Source of the DNA: Sipunculus nudus
Taxonomy: Eukaryota > Annelida > Sipuncula > Golfingiida > Sipunculidae
Direction: 5' to 3'
DNA length: 64,000 nucleotides
Assembly: GCA_026874595.1 (NCBI GenBank)
Contig: CM049315.1
Coordinates: 1,058,501 to 1,122,500 of the forward strand
Under the pieces are notes generated by a model. It was given only the letters and a program-made list of their open reading frames with translations, was not told the DNA's origin and ran no database searches. Made by a program: the position numbers and the translations under genes. Positions 47,561 through 60,343 of the stretch are shown in pieces (position 1 is the stretch's first letter; every line of letters starts with the position of its first letter).

Positions 47561-49062
47561 TTAATCGAGTAGAAGCATATTGTCAGAATATAAACTATTT
47601 CGTCCATCTGATTTCACTGTTTTCAGTGTAGCTATCCCTTTGCTACCTGATGTATCGAGTTATGGTATCATCTCGACGAAGAGTGTTTGAATCATGTGTA
47701 CTCGAAGCATGAACAGTCTTCAGTATCATTTTCTTGAAATCTGTTGCATCTTGAGAACATGTATTTTTTATTCTCAGGCCACACGTGATTCGCCGCAGGT
47801 TTCGTAATAAAGGAACGTTTTGTCAACAGATGGGCTACAGATCTACTATTTATCAGATTAAATAGGACGTCTCTTGGTTTAACAGTCCTTATCATTATTA
47901 TTATTTTCGGGTAGGCAGAATTATGTCAACATTGTTATAACGATGTTAAAAATAAAGAAGACAACAATAATTAAGCCATCTCCATTTTGTAATTGTTATT
48001 TGGGTCAGTGTGTTCCGCCTGGATTATTGTAATACTCTCTCCTACAACATTCTATATTATCGGCTGCTTTTTACAGAAACCATTCTAACTGAAAAATAGA
48101 GTTAAAAACCTTATATAGTGGGGTAGCAACCCTGAGCCGTATATATGCTTTAAATCCAATCATAAATAACAATTTGTAAAATAAAAATTAGCAGAAACAG
48201 ATGAGCACCAAAACTTCATCTGCTTTCATCTTAATTGCCACATAAGAAAATAATAATAAGGAATAAGTTAACACCAATCGGTTGAGCTGGACAAATGGAA
48301 TGACAAGGATAAAACAATGTACAAATCTGTCAAAGCAGTCATTGCAATAAGTCAAAGCAGTCTCCACTGAGACCCATTACAAATCCCACAGAAAATCAGT
48401 GCAGGCACAGGTTGTTTAGGATTAACCTGTTCCCGCTTCAGACCTCATTCCTTTGTAATTATAACTGCACATGTTGGGAACCCCCATGACGAACAATTAT
48501 TCCATTACGACCGCACAACGAACTCCTTCTCGGGGCTTATTGACGACCCAGGAGGCGGCGGCCTAATCAACTTATGGTCAGTGTTTGGGTGACGTCACCT
48601 AACACACGACCGGCGGTAATTATGCGACCATGGCTGATTATTGTCATTTAGGACAACGTTCCTGCGTTTGCTTATAATTTTCTCTCTTTTTTTTATTTAT
48701 CAGACCCATGAGCTGTTAATATTAGGAGTGTCTTGTACAAATTGTTCCAATAATTTTCCGCCACTAAAAGTTGTTAACCATATGCCTGAGTTTCTTGTTA
48801 TGGCTTTATGACTTTTGAGAAAAAATATAAATGGGAGAGTTCAGTGCAGATTTGTTTATTTCAGCCGAATTCTATGTTTTTATTTACCGGCCTGGGCAAA
48901 CGAGAAAGTAAAAAACAACGTTCACCCAGCATGGTCAGTGCCGATTCGTTGTTCAGAAGTTAGAGCCTTTAGCTGCAGTAGAATAACGATAGTAGAAGTT
49001 GTTTTTTTTTTTTAATTTCTTCACCAGAATGCATAATGTCTTTGTCAGTGGTGTACGACATC
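47561..49062. other. Unassigned sequence with a CRE palindrome
   Basis: No gene seen. A GC-richer patch at ~48470-48660 contains a perfect 12-bp palindrome GGTGACGTCACC (48588-48599), a full CREB/ATF site. Confidence 0.45.
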
Positions 49063-49391
49063 TCGTTCGACAACTGCGCAGAATCAGACTCACGGGACTA
49101 CGACTATGGTTTGTTGGCTTTAAAATCTCCCACAATGCATTGGAGCCTCTAAATACACCAGCGGCGTAGGTGTAAATGTAGAGAGAAATGTGGTCCGTTC
49201 AAATATGTTAGGTTAGAATTGTTTCAAGGAAAGACACATAAATATTGAAATTTTTTAGTAAGGAATTCACGAAAATTTGAAATACTGTGAGCATACGCAT
49301 GTGAATTGTTACGCTCTGAACAGAGCGCGTGACCTCCAGGCCCACGTGACTTTATACTCACACGCTGTGAGAAATAGTAGCATTTTTAAGG
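49063..49391. repeat. Repeat module A, copy 1
   Basis: Near identical to 50527-50820 (CTATGGTTTGTTGGCTTTAA through GTGAGAAATAGTAGCATTTT). Confidence 0.93.
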
Positions 49392-50082
49392 TTTGGCAAC
49401 ACCCAGTCAGTTTGCGCTGATTGGTTCTGGGTTTAAAAAAAAATCTGCAGAACTGGTAGATGAAATCTGATTGGCTAGCGCGCGTGTAAACAAACATAGT
49501 TATGCGGGGCAAGCTCGTGCGGCACACAATACAGGAAACAGCAGGCAGTGGGGGATAACTGACCTCGGGCAAGTCAGTATAAAGATTGTGTTTAAAGCTG
49601 ACTATTGCATCGTGTGTATTCCTATAGGGGTGAAAAAAGTCTGTTTTACCAAGCGCTTTCTACAGCAGTGTAAAGTGACTGGTACCTCGAAGAACATCCG
49701 TTTGTGCTGGTGATACCTGCAATGTGTTTGGTTAAATATAATGCAGGGGGAATTTCACAGAGACAGCACCGCCTAGTGGCCAAACCTGACCGGCAACCGC
49801 GATTTGATGCAGCGGTTAGTGTAGCGAATAGTTGAGCGTAGCGTAGCCGCTGCTAATGGAGCGTAGTGAATTGTAAACAGGAGGGGATTCCTAGAAATGT
49901 AACACATTTGATTTAAAGTTTGACAGTTGAGAAAAGTAATCCCGGCCGCCCCACAATGCCTAACTGGAATAGGTTTTTTTTCAGAAGATACGACATCTGG
50001 CGGAAGAGTGCATTTTCTAAGGTTCGGTTCTGGGTCTCTGAGCGTCCAATTTGACGTGCGGCTTTCTGGATGTAGCACAAAG
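49392..50082. other. Insert splitting modules A and B, with two CCAAT boxes and a CTCF-like site
   Basis: Module copy 2 runs from A to B with ~25 bp here, while copy 1 has ~690 bp, so this is an insertion or replacement. It carries two reverse CCAAT boxes (CTGATTGG at 49417-49424 and 49467-49474, exactly 50 bp apart) and a CTCF-like site (GGCCACTAGGCGGTGCTG, minus strand, 49763-49780). A plus-strand frame at 49471-49713 has no known motif. No terminal repeats were identified. Confidence 0.5.
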
Positions 50083-50094
50083 ATTATTAAAAAA

Positions 50095-51290
50095 AGCTCT
50101 TGTAGGACTCACTGACCATTACGGAATATCGCACAGATACCAATAAAAAAAAACTTAAAACTGACTTTGCATTTTTCTATAATCAGATAATCCTATAATG
50201 TGATATACCCTAGAGACAGAGTGTGTATGCTAAGTGTACGGTTGGATTTCATGAACTGTCAGTGATCGGTTGATTCGCAGAAAAAATTTCTTTCAAAATA
50301 CGTCACAAGCCCTATGCCGCTTCAAAATAATCATCGCCTTCTGGTTGCTTGCCGGAAATCTCCGATTTCGGCATACTGGTTGGTCAGTCGCGGATGTCTG
50401 TTTGTCTGTCCGTCTGTCTGTCTGTCTGTTTGTCCGTTCCCTCTCTACAGGTCGCAATTTTGCAGCAATCGCTTTCAAACTTACACAGTTGTTGGAAAAT
50501 TTAAAATGCCAGGAGCCTATTACTACGGACTACGGCTATGGTTTGTTGGCTTTAAAATCTCCCACAATGCATTGGAGCCTCTAAATACACCAGCGGCGTA
50601 GGTGTAAATGTAGAGAGAAATGTGGTCCGTTCAAATACGTTAGGTTAGAATTGTTTCAAGGAAAGACACATAAATATTGAAATTTTTTAGTAAGGAATTC
50701 ACGAAAATTTGATATACTGTGAGCATACGCATGTGAATTGTTACGCTCTGATCAGAGCGCGTGACCTCCAGGCCCACGTGACTTTAAACTCACACGCTGT
50801 GAGAAATAGTAGCATTTTTAGCATAGAAGATTTTAAGCATAGTAGATTATTAAAACTAGCTGTTGTAGGAGTCACTGACCATTACGGAATATCGCACAAA
50901 TACCAAAAAAAAGAGCTTAAAACTGACTCTGCATTTTTCTATAATCAGATAATCCTATAATGTGATATACCCTAGAGACAGAGTGTGTATGCTAAGTGTA
51001 CGGTTGGATTTCATTAACTGTCAGTGATCGGTTGATTCGCAGAAAAAATTTCTTTCAAAATACGTCACAAGCCCTATGCCGCTTCAAAATAATCATCGCC
51101 TTCTGCTTGCTTGCCGGAAATCTCCGATTTCGGCATGCTGGTTGGTCAGTCGAGGATGTCTGTTTGTCTGTCCGTCTGTCTGTCTGTCTGTTTGTCCGTT
51201 TCCCTCTCTACAGGTCGCAATTTTGCAGCAATCGCTTTCAAACTTACACAGTTGATGGAAAATTTAAAATGCCAGGAGCCTATTGTTTTT
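50095..51290. repeat. Repeat modules B-A-B, 762-bp period
   Basis: Module B (CACTGACCATTACGGAATAT to CAGGAGCCTATT) occurs at ~50108-50521 and ~50870-51283, flanking module A copy 2 (50527-50820). Each B contains a (TCTG)n tract. Only a few substitutions separate the copies, so the duplication is recent. Confidence 0.93.
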
Positions 51291-51639
51291 TGGTCAATAA
51301 AGGTCAAAGGTCAAGGTTATCAAAAAATGCAAAACGGTTTTTTCTTCATATCTGTGTTACTATCTACTTCAACAGTAGCTCATTTTAATCGTCATTCCAT
51401 GGCCTGTCTTCCGGTGTGTAGCTGACTCAATTTGCGGTAATCATAATAACGCATTTTCGGGGGAAACTGCTGATATTTTTCTAACTTTGTTTTAAAGCTA
51501 GAGAGGTCTAGTTTTTTTGCATTAGGTAGCATTCAATTAGTACTAAAAGATTGCATTAAAGTCTCGCAATATCTCGTATAATATCTCGTCAAACGAGATA
51601 TCTTGCCCTGGAGGCCACAGTGTTGCAGGAATCTTTTTG

Positions 51640-53060
51640 AAACTGACATATCTTAAGTCCTACACAAGTATCTCGAATTTTTTTTTTTTCATTATTTTTA
51701 ATACGGCCGCTAGGGGACGCTGGATGCACACCTCCTCAACATATTATGTTTTGGCCATATCTCCAAAATTATAAGCCTCAGTTACTTAAACTATAGCTTA
51801 TTTCTTTCTCAATCTGGTTTAGTCATCTTGTTACAATCATGTGTCATTTTGTCAGTGTGTCTCTCTGTTAATCAGTTGTCCTCAAATTCGCCTGCTTGCT
51901 CTTGCGTCTCACATTTAGCATTCTACAGGCCAAAGTTTTAAAAGAATCCTTTTGAAACTATTATATCTTATGCCTTACAGTAATACATATATCTCGAAAC
52001 GGATTTTTTTATTTTCCGGAATAGGCCACTAGGGGGCGCTGCATACGACCCTCCCCAACATATCATTCTTTGGCCATATCTCCATAACTATAAACCTCAA
52101 TTACAGAAACTATAGCATATTTTTGTCCTCTTGGTCTTTTCCATATTCTGAGTAAGTCATCTGGTCTCCTTCTTGTGTCACCTTGTCAGTATGTATGTTT
52201 GTTTGTAAGTTGTCCTCAAATTCGCCTGCTTGCTTGTTCTTGCGTCTCACATATAGCATTCTACGGGCCACAGTTTTGAAAGAATCCTTTTGGAACTAGT
52301 ACACATTATGTTTTACACTAATATCTCAAACATATTTTTCATTTTCCGGATATGGCCGCTAGGGGGCGCTGGATGCACACCTCCTCAACATATCATGTTT
52401 TGGCCATATCTCCAAAATTATAAGCCTCGTTTACATAAATTTTTGCTTATTTTCTTTCTCTGAGTCTTCTCCATAATCTGGTTTAGTCATCTTGTTACAA
52501 TCTTGTGTCACTTTGTCAGTATGTCTGTCTGCTTGTTAGTTTTCCTCAAAATCACCTAGCTGCTTCCTTGTTCTTGCACCTCTTATTTGGCATCCAATAG
52601 GCCAGAGATTCGGAGGAATCCTTTTAAAACTGGGACAGCTTATGTCATACACTAGTATCACGAAACGCATTTGTCGTCTTCAGGATATGTCCGCTAGAGG
52701 GCGCTGCAGTCGAACATCACCAATTTAATATTATTTTGCCATATCTCCAAAACTACAAACCGCAATTACAAAAAATATAACTTATTTTCATCCTCTGACC
52801 CTTTTCCAAAACCAGGTAAAGTCTTCTGGTGTCAGTCTTGTCTTACATTGTCAGTATGTCTGTCTGTTCGTCATTTGCTGTCAGCTTTGTCTGCCTGCTT
52901 GTTCATTTGTCTGATATGTCATTCTACGGGGCACAACTTCTCAGCAATAGCCCTGACAATCATTCCATTAATAGAAAACTGACAGTATCTTCTATCTGTC
53001 CGTCTGTCAATCATTTCAATTTCCGGCAAGCGTTCGCCCCATGGTCGTCTAGTTTGTTTC
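51640..53060. repeat. Diverged ~330-bp tandem repeat, four units, each with a CTCF-like site
   Basis: Recurring landmarks at ~317-338 bp spacing: a CCGCTAGGGGGCGCTG-type motif (51705, 52022, 52353, 52688), TTTGGCCATATCTCC, TTGTCAGTATGTCTGTCTG and CTCAAATTCGCCTGCTTGC. The motifs near 52.02 and 52.35 kb fit the vertebrate CTCF core almost perfectly. Units are much more diverged from each other than the 50-51 kb modules, so the array is older, yet the motif is among the best kept parts. Confidence 0.85.
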
Positions 53061-53126
53061 GTTAACCTTACGTGCTACCCTTCCTCTGAACTGCACCTGA
53101 GATAAGTGATGATCAGGTCACAGAGT

Positions 53127-53149
53127 CAGGGTTAGGGTTAGGGTCAGGG
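53127..53149 (+). repeat. Short interstitial TTAGGG run
   Basis: TCAGGGTTAGGGTTAGGGTC: two perfect and two variant telomere-type hexamers. Too short to be more than a curiosity. Confidence 0.5.
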
Positions 53150-53282
53150 GCGGAAACCCTCATTTTCGTCATTGTTTGTTAGCATATTTTATAGTACTTT
53201 TGTAATAAAGAAAGTGTTTGAATCACGAGTTACCTGATGTTTTATGTACAAGAACGGTTCTATTGTCACATTTATCAAAATA

Positions 53283-53344
<62 letters not shown>
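53283..53344. repeat. (TA)n(TG)n microsatellite
   Basis: TA run followed by ~44 bp of TG. Confidence 0.95.
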
Positions 53345-53350
<6 letters not shown>

Positions 53351-54193
53351 AAAAGAGAAGGCTACGTTCTGAATAAAGTGGTTTGCTCAGGAAGCATCTG
53401 TTGTCATAGTTGTAGGAAAACTACCCCCGGAGAATATTATCAACGGACAATAAACCTCTGGTACCCCAGATATCATATATATAATTGATCTGTGTATTAT
53501 ATGCTGTATACTTTAAATGTAAATTCTGTATAAGCTCCCGTAACTCTCCGCTACTTAAATGACTCTTTGTTGAATTGACTCTGTCCTAAGTTCTTGCATC
53601 CGAAAAAACTTCAGTCAAAGTTAGGAAGAGCAAACTTATCTGTCAGGGAAAGAAAGATACGCAAACACCATTGTATGGCGCCAATTATCCCAATTGGCAA
53701 TATGCCGAGCCTCATCCAGGTTTTTTTTAAGGGGGGTGGCTGGGATCTGTACCATGTACAGATAAACATTACATTTTATCAAAAGAAATATTTTATTACA
53801 CGTTTAATAATACAGTAACGGATAATTTACGAATGATTTTATAGTGTAACTGAAATTAAAGTTAATAGTTAAAAGGTCCGTAAGAGAGTTGGGGCTGCAA
53901 CCACACCCCTAAAACTCCAGCCCTGATAAATAGAGAGTAAAGACGGGCAGGGAGCAAGTCTAGGTAAACACAAATGAAACGGGGTCTATGATAAATTTCA
54001 TGGCCTGGCGCGCTTTGTCTGTTTCTAAAGCATGGATATATTCGGGGTAAATTAACTGAAGAAGATAAAACTGTTGAAAATTTTATGAAACTGGACACAA
54101 TGAAAATAATTTGCTGTCCCAAAGTTAAAATTATTGTACAGCATTTTAATGGAACTGTGTCAGACGTAAAGGCATTTCACATATATTAAGTAC
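53345..54193. other. Unassigned sequence
   Basis: No gene, RNA or repeat supported. Confidence 0.45.
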
Positions 54194-57100
54194 GGCATGA
54201 AGCTGATCCAGATATACGGCATGCGGCTGATCCCGGTATACTGCATGCAGCTGACCCAGGTATGCGGCATGCAACTGATCCTGTTATACGGCATGCAGCT
54301 GATCCAGGTATGCGGCATGCAGCTGATCCAGGTATACGGCATGCAGCTGATCCTAGTATACGGCATGAAGCTGATCCAGGTATACGGCATGCAGCTGATC
54401 CAGGTATCCGGCATGCAGCTTATCGAGGTATACGGCATGCAGCTGATCATGGTATACGACATTCAGCTGATCCTGGTATATGGCATGAAGTTGATCCTGG
54501 TATAAGGCATTTAAGTAATACTAAATGTTAAACCAGGTATAATGCATGCAGCTGATTCAGGTATACGGCATGCAGCTGATCCTGGTATACGGCATGCAGC
54601 TGATCCAGGTTTACTGCATGCAGCTGATCCAGGTATACGGCATGCAGCTGATCCAGGTAAACGGCATACAGCTGATCAAGGTATACGGCATGCAACTGAT
54701 CCAGGTATACGGCATGAAGCTGATCCAGGTTTACTGCATGCAGCTGATCCAGGTATACGGCATCAAGCTGAACCAGGTATACGGCATGCAGCTGATTCTG
54801 GTATACGGCATGCAGCTGATCCTAGTATACGGCATGCATCTAATCCAGGTAAACGGCATGCAGCTGATCCTGCTATACGGCATGCAGATGATCCAGGTAT
54901 ACGACATGCAGCTGATCCAGGTATACGGCATGCAGCTGATCCAGGTATACGACATACAGCTGATCCAGGTTAACTGAATCCAGCTGAACCTGGTTTACTG
55001 CATGCAGCTGATCCAGGTATACGACATACAGCTGATCCAGGTTAACTGAATCCAGCTGAACCTGGTATACGGCATGCAGGTGATCCAGGTATACGACATA
55101 CAGCTGATCCAGGTATACGACATACAGCTGATCCAGGTATACGACATACAGCTGATTCAGGTATACGACATACAGCTGATTCAGGTATACGACATGCAGC
55201 TGATCCAGGTATACGACATACAGCTGATCCAGGTATACGGCATGCAGCTGATCCAGGTATACGGCATGCAGCTGATCCAGGTATACGGCATGCATCTGAT
55301 CCAGGTATACGACATGCATCTGATCATGGTATACGGCATGCAGGTGATCCTGCTATACGAAATGCAGATGATCCAGGTATACGACATGCAGCTGATTCAG
55401 GTATACGACATGCAGCTGATCCAGGTATACGGCATGCAGCTGATCCAGGTATACGGCATGCAGCTGATCCAGGTATCCGGCATGCAGCTGATCCAGGTAT
55501 ACGACATGCAGCTGATCCAGGTTAACTGAATCCAGCTGAACCTGGTATACGGCATGCACGTGATCCTGCTATACGGCATGCAGATGATCCAGGTATACGA
55601 CATGCAGCTGATTCAGGTATACGACATGCAGCTGATCCAGGTATACGGCATGCAGCTGATCCAGGTATACGGCATGCAGCTGATCCAGGTATCCGGCATG
55701 CAGCTTATCGAGGTATACGGCATGCAGCTGATCATGGTATACGACATTCAGCTGATCCTGGTATATGGCATGAAGTTGATCCTGGTATAAGGCATTTAAG
55801 TAATACTAAATGTTAAACCAGGTATAATGCATGCAGCTGATTCAGGTATACGGCATGCAGCTGATCCTGGTATACGGCATGCAGCTGATCCAGGTTTACT
55901 GCATGCAGCTGATCCAGGTAAACGGCATGCAGCTGATCCAGGTATACGGCATGCAGCTGATCCAGGTATCCGGCATGCAGCTTATCGAGGTATACGGCAT
56001 GCAGCTGATCATGGTATACGACATTCAGCTGATCCTGGTATATGGCATGAAGTTGATCCTGGTATAAGGCATTTAAGTAATACTAAATGTTAAACCAGGT
56101 ATAATGCATGCAGCTGATTCAGGTATACGGCATGCAGCTGATCCAGGTTTACTGCATGCAGCTGATCAAGGTATACGGCATGCACCTGATCCAGGTATAC
56201 GGCATGCAGCTGATCCAGGTAAACGGCATGCAACTGATCCAGGTATACGGCATACATCTGATCATGGTATACGGCATGAAGCTGATCCTGGTATACGGCA
56301 TGAAGCTGATCCAGGTTTACTGCATGCAGCTGATCCAGGTATACGGCATCAAGCTGAACCAGGTATACGGCATGCAGCTGATTCTGGTATACGGCATGCA
56401 GCTGATCCTTGTATACGGCATGCATCTAATCCAGGTAAACGGCATGAAGCTGATCCAGGTTTACTGCATGCAGCTGATCCAGGTATACGGCATGCAACTG
56501 ATCCAGGTATACGGCATACATCTGATCATGGTATACGGCATGAAGCTGATCCTGGTATACGGCATGAAGCTGATCCAGGTTTACTGCATGCAGCTGATCC
56601 AGGTATACGGCATCAAGCTGAACCAGGTATACGGCATGCAGCTGATTCTGGTATACGGCATGCAGCTGATCCTTGTATACGGCATGCATCTAATCCAGGT
56701 AAACGGCATGCAGCTGATCCTAGTATACGGCATGCATCTAATCCAGGTAAACGGCATGCAGCTGATCCAGGTATACGGCATGCAGCTGATCCAGGTAAAC
56801 GGCATACAGCTGATCAAGGTATAGGGCATGCAGCTGATCCAGGTATACGGCATGAAGCTGATCCAGGTTTACTGCATGCAGCTGATCCAGGTATACGGCA
56901 TGCAACTGATCCAGGTATACGGCATACATCTGATCATGGTATACGGCATGAAGCTGATCCTGGTATACGGCATGAAGCTGATCCAGGTTTACTGCATGCA
57001 GCTGATCCAGGTATATGGCATCAAGCTGAACCAGGTATACGGCATGCAGCTGATTCTGGTATACGGCATGCAGCTGATCCTTGTATACGGCATGCATCTA

Positions 57101-60100
57101 ATCCAGGTAAACGGCATGAAGCTGATCCAGGTTTACTGCATGCAGCTGATCCAGGTATACGGCATGCAACTGATCCAGGTATACGGCATACATCTGATCA
57201 TGGTATACGGCATGAAGCTGATCCTGGTATACGGCATGAAGCTGATCCAGGTTTACTGCATGCAGCTGATCCAGGTATACGGCATCAAGCTGAACCAGGT
57301 ATACGGCATGCAGCTGATTCTGGTATACGGCATGCAGGTGATCCTTGTATACGGCATGCATCTAATCCAGGTAAACGGCATGCAGCTGATCCTAGTATAC
57401 GGCATGCATCTAATCCAGGTAAACGGCATGCAGCTGATCCAGGTATACGGCATGCAGCTGATCCAGGTAAACGGCATACAGCTGATCAAGGTATAGGGCA
57501 TGCAGCTGATCCAGGTATACGGCATGAAGCTGATCCAGGTATACGGCATCAAGCTGAACCAGGTATACGGCATGCAGCTGATTCTGGTATACGGCATGCA
57601 GCTGATCCTAGTAAACGGCATGCATCTAATCCAGGTAAACGGCATGCAGCTGATCCTGCTATACGGCATGCAGATGATCCAGGTATACGACATGCAGCTG
57701 ATCCAGGTATACGGCATGCAGCTGATCCAGGTATACGACATACAGCTGATCCAGGTTAACTGAATCCAGCTGAACCTGGTTTACTGCATGCTGCTGATCC
57801 AGGTATACGACATACAGCTGATCCAGGTTAACTGAATCCAGCTGAACCTGGTATACGGCATGCAGGTGATCCAGGTATACGACATACAGCTGATCCAGGT
57901 ATACGACCTACAGCTGATCCAGGTATACGACATACAGCTGATTCAGGTATACGACATACAGCTGATTCAGGTATACGACATGCAGCTGATCCAGGTATAC
58001 GACATACAGCTGATCCAGGTATACGGCATGCAGCTGATCCAGGTATACGGCATGCAGCTGATCCAGGTATACGGCATGCAACTGATCCAGGTATACGGCA
58101 TGCATCTGATCCAGGTATACGACATGCATCTGATCATGGTATACGGCATGCAGGTGATCCTGCTATACGACATGCAGCTGATCCAGGTATACGACATGCA
58201 GCTGATCCAGGTATACGACATGCAGTTGATCCAGGTATACGGCATACAGCTGATCCAGGTTAATTGAATCCTGCTGAACCTGGTATACGGCATGCACGTG
58301 ATCCTGCTATACGGCATGCAGATGATCCAGGTATACGACATGCAGCTGATTCAGGTATACGACATGCAGCTGATCCAGGTATACGGCATGCAGCTGATCC
58401 GGTATACGGCATGCAACTGATCCAGGTATACGGCATGCATCTGATCCAGGTATACGACATGCATCTGATCATGGTATACGGCATGCAGGTGATCCTGCTA
58501 TACGGCATGCAGATGATCCAGGTATACGACATGCAGCTGATTCAGGTATACGGCATGCAGCTGATCCAGGTATACGGCATGCAGCTGATCCGGTATACGG
58601 CATGCAACTGATCCAGGTATACGGCATGCATCTGATCCAGGTATACGACATGCATCTGATCATGGTATACGGCATGCACGTGATCCTGCTATACGGCATG
58701 CAGATGATCCAGGTATACGACATACAGCTGATTCAGGTATACGGCATGCAGCTGATCCAGGTATACGGCATGCAGCTGATCCGGTATATGGCATGCAACT
58801 GATCCAGGTATACGGCATGCATCTGATCCAGGTATACGACATGCATCTGATCATGGTATACGGCATGCAGGTGATCCTGCTATACGACATGCAGCTGAAC
58901 CAGGTATACGGCATGCAACTGATCCAGGTATACGGCATGCATCTGATCCAGGTATACGGCATGCAGCTGTTTCTGGTATACGGCATGCAGGTGATCCTGC
59001 TATACGGCATGCAGCTGATCCAGGTATACGACATGCACTTGATCCAGGTATACGGCATACAGCTGATCCAGGTTAACTGAATCCAGCTGAACCTGGTATA
59101 CGGCATGCACGTGATCCTGCTATACGGCATGCAGATGATCCAGGTATACGACATGCAGCTGATTCAGGTATACGACATGCAGCTGATCCAGGTATACGGC
59201 ATGCAGCTGATCCGGTATACGGCATGCAACTGATCCAGGTATACGGCATGCATCTGATCATGGTATACGGCATGCAGCTGTTTCTGGTATACGGCATGCA
59301 GGTGATCCTGCCATACGGCATGAAGCGGATCCTGCTATACGGCATGAAGCTGATCCAGGTATACGACATGCAGTTGATCCAGGTATACGGCATGCAGCTG
59401 TTTCTGGTATACGGCATGCAGGTGATCCTGCCATACGGCATGAAGCGGATCCTGCTATACGGCATGCAGCTGATCCAGGTATACGACATGCAGTTGATCC
59501 AGGTATACAGCATGCAGCTGTTTCTGGTATACGGCATGCAGGTGATCCTGCCATACGGCATGAAGCGGATCCTGCTATACGGCATGAAGCTGATCCAGGT
59601 ATACGACATGCAGTTGATCCAGGTATACGGCATGCAGCTGTTTCTGGTATACGGCATGCAGGTGATCCTGCCATACGGCATGAAGCGGATCCTGCTATAC
59701 GGCATGAAGCTGATCCAGGTATACGACATGCAGTTGATCCAGGTATACGGCATGCAGCTGTTTCTGGTATACGGCATGCAGGTGATCCTGCCATACGGCA
59801 TGAAGCGGATCCTGCTATACGGCATGCAGCTGATCCAGGTATACGACATGCAGTTGATCCAGGTATACGGCATGCAGCTGTTTCTGGTATACGGCATGCA
59901 GGTGATCCTGCCATACGGCATGAAGCGGATCCTGCTATACGGCATGAAGCTGATCCAGGTTTACTGAATCGGGCTGAACCTGGTATACGGCATGAAGCGG
60001 ATCCTGGTATACGGCATACAGATGATTCAGGTAAACGGCATGCAGGTGATCCAGGTAAACGACATGCAGCTGATTCAAGTTTACTGAATCCAGCTGATCC

Positions 60101-60343
60101 AGGTTTACGGGATGAAGCTGATTCAGGTATACGGCATGCAGCTGATCCACGTATACGGCGTGCAGGTGATCCTGGTATACGGCATGAAGCTGATTCAAGT
60201 TTACTGAATCCAGCTGATCCAGGTATACGGCATGCAAATGCAGCTGATTCTGGTAAACGGCATGCAGCTGATTCTGGTAAACGGCATAAAGCTGATCCAG
60301 GTATACGGCATGCAGCTGATCCAGGTATACCCATGCAGCTGAT
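54194..60343. repeat. 24-bp minisatellite, about 256 units, 6.1 kb
   Basis: The unit is GGTATACGGCATGCAGCTGA followed by TCCA. It is built of palindromic words (GTATAC, GCATGC, CAGCTG). Five of its six frames lack a stop: plus GIRHAADP and VYGMQLIQ, minus HAVYLDQL, CMPYTWIS and GSAACRIP-type octapeptides; the longest open stretch is 551 codons (56104-57759). Simultaneous openness on both strands, plus breaks by non-triplet indels and GGTTAACTGA variants, argue that none is a gene. Higher-order periods are visible: 120 bp (five units) repeated six times at ~59270-59960, and 672 bp (28 units) at ~56230-57570. Confidence 0.95.

Noticed and set aside
53127-53149. Telomeric end or fusion point
   Set aside because: Only two perfect TTAGGG units; chance or minor interstitial repeat.
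56104-57759. 551-codon frame as a repeat-protein gene
   Set aside because: It is the 24-bp satellite; several frames on both strands are equally open, there is no start context or unique flank, and neighbouring stretches are broken by non-triplet indels.
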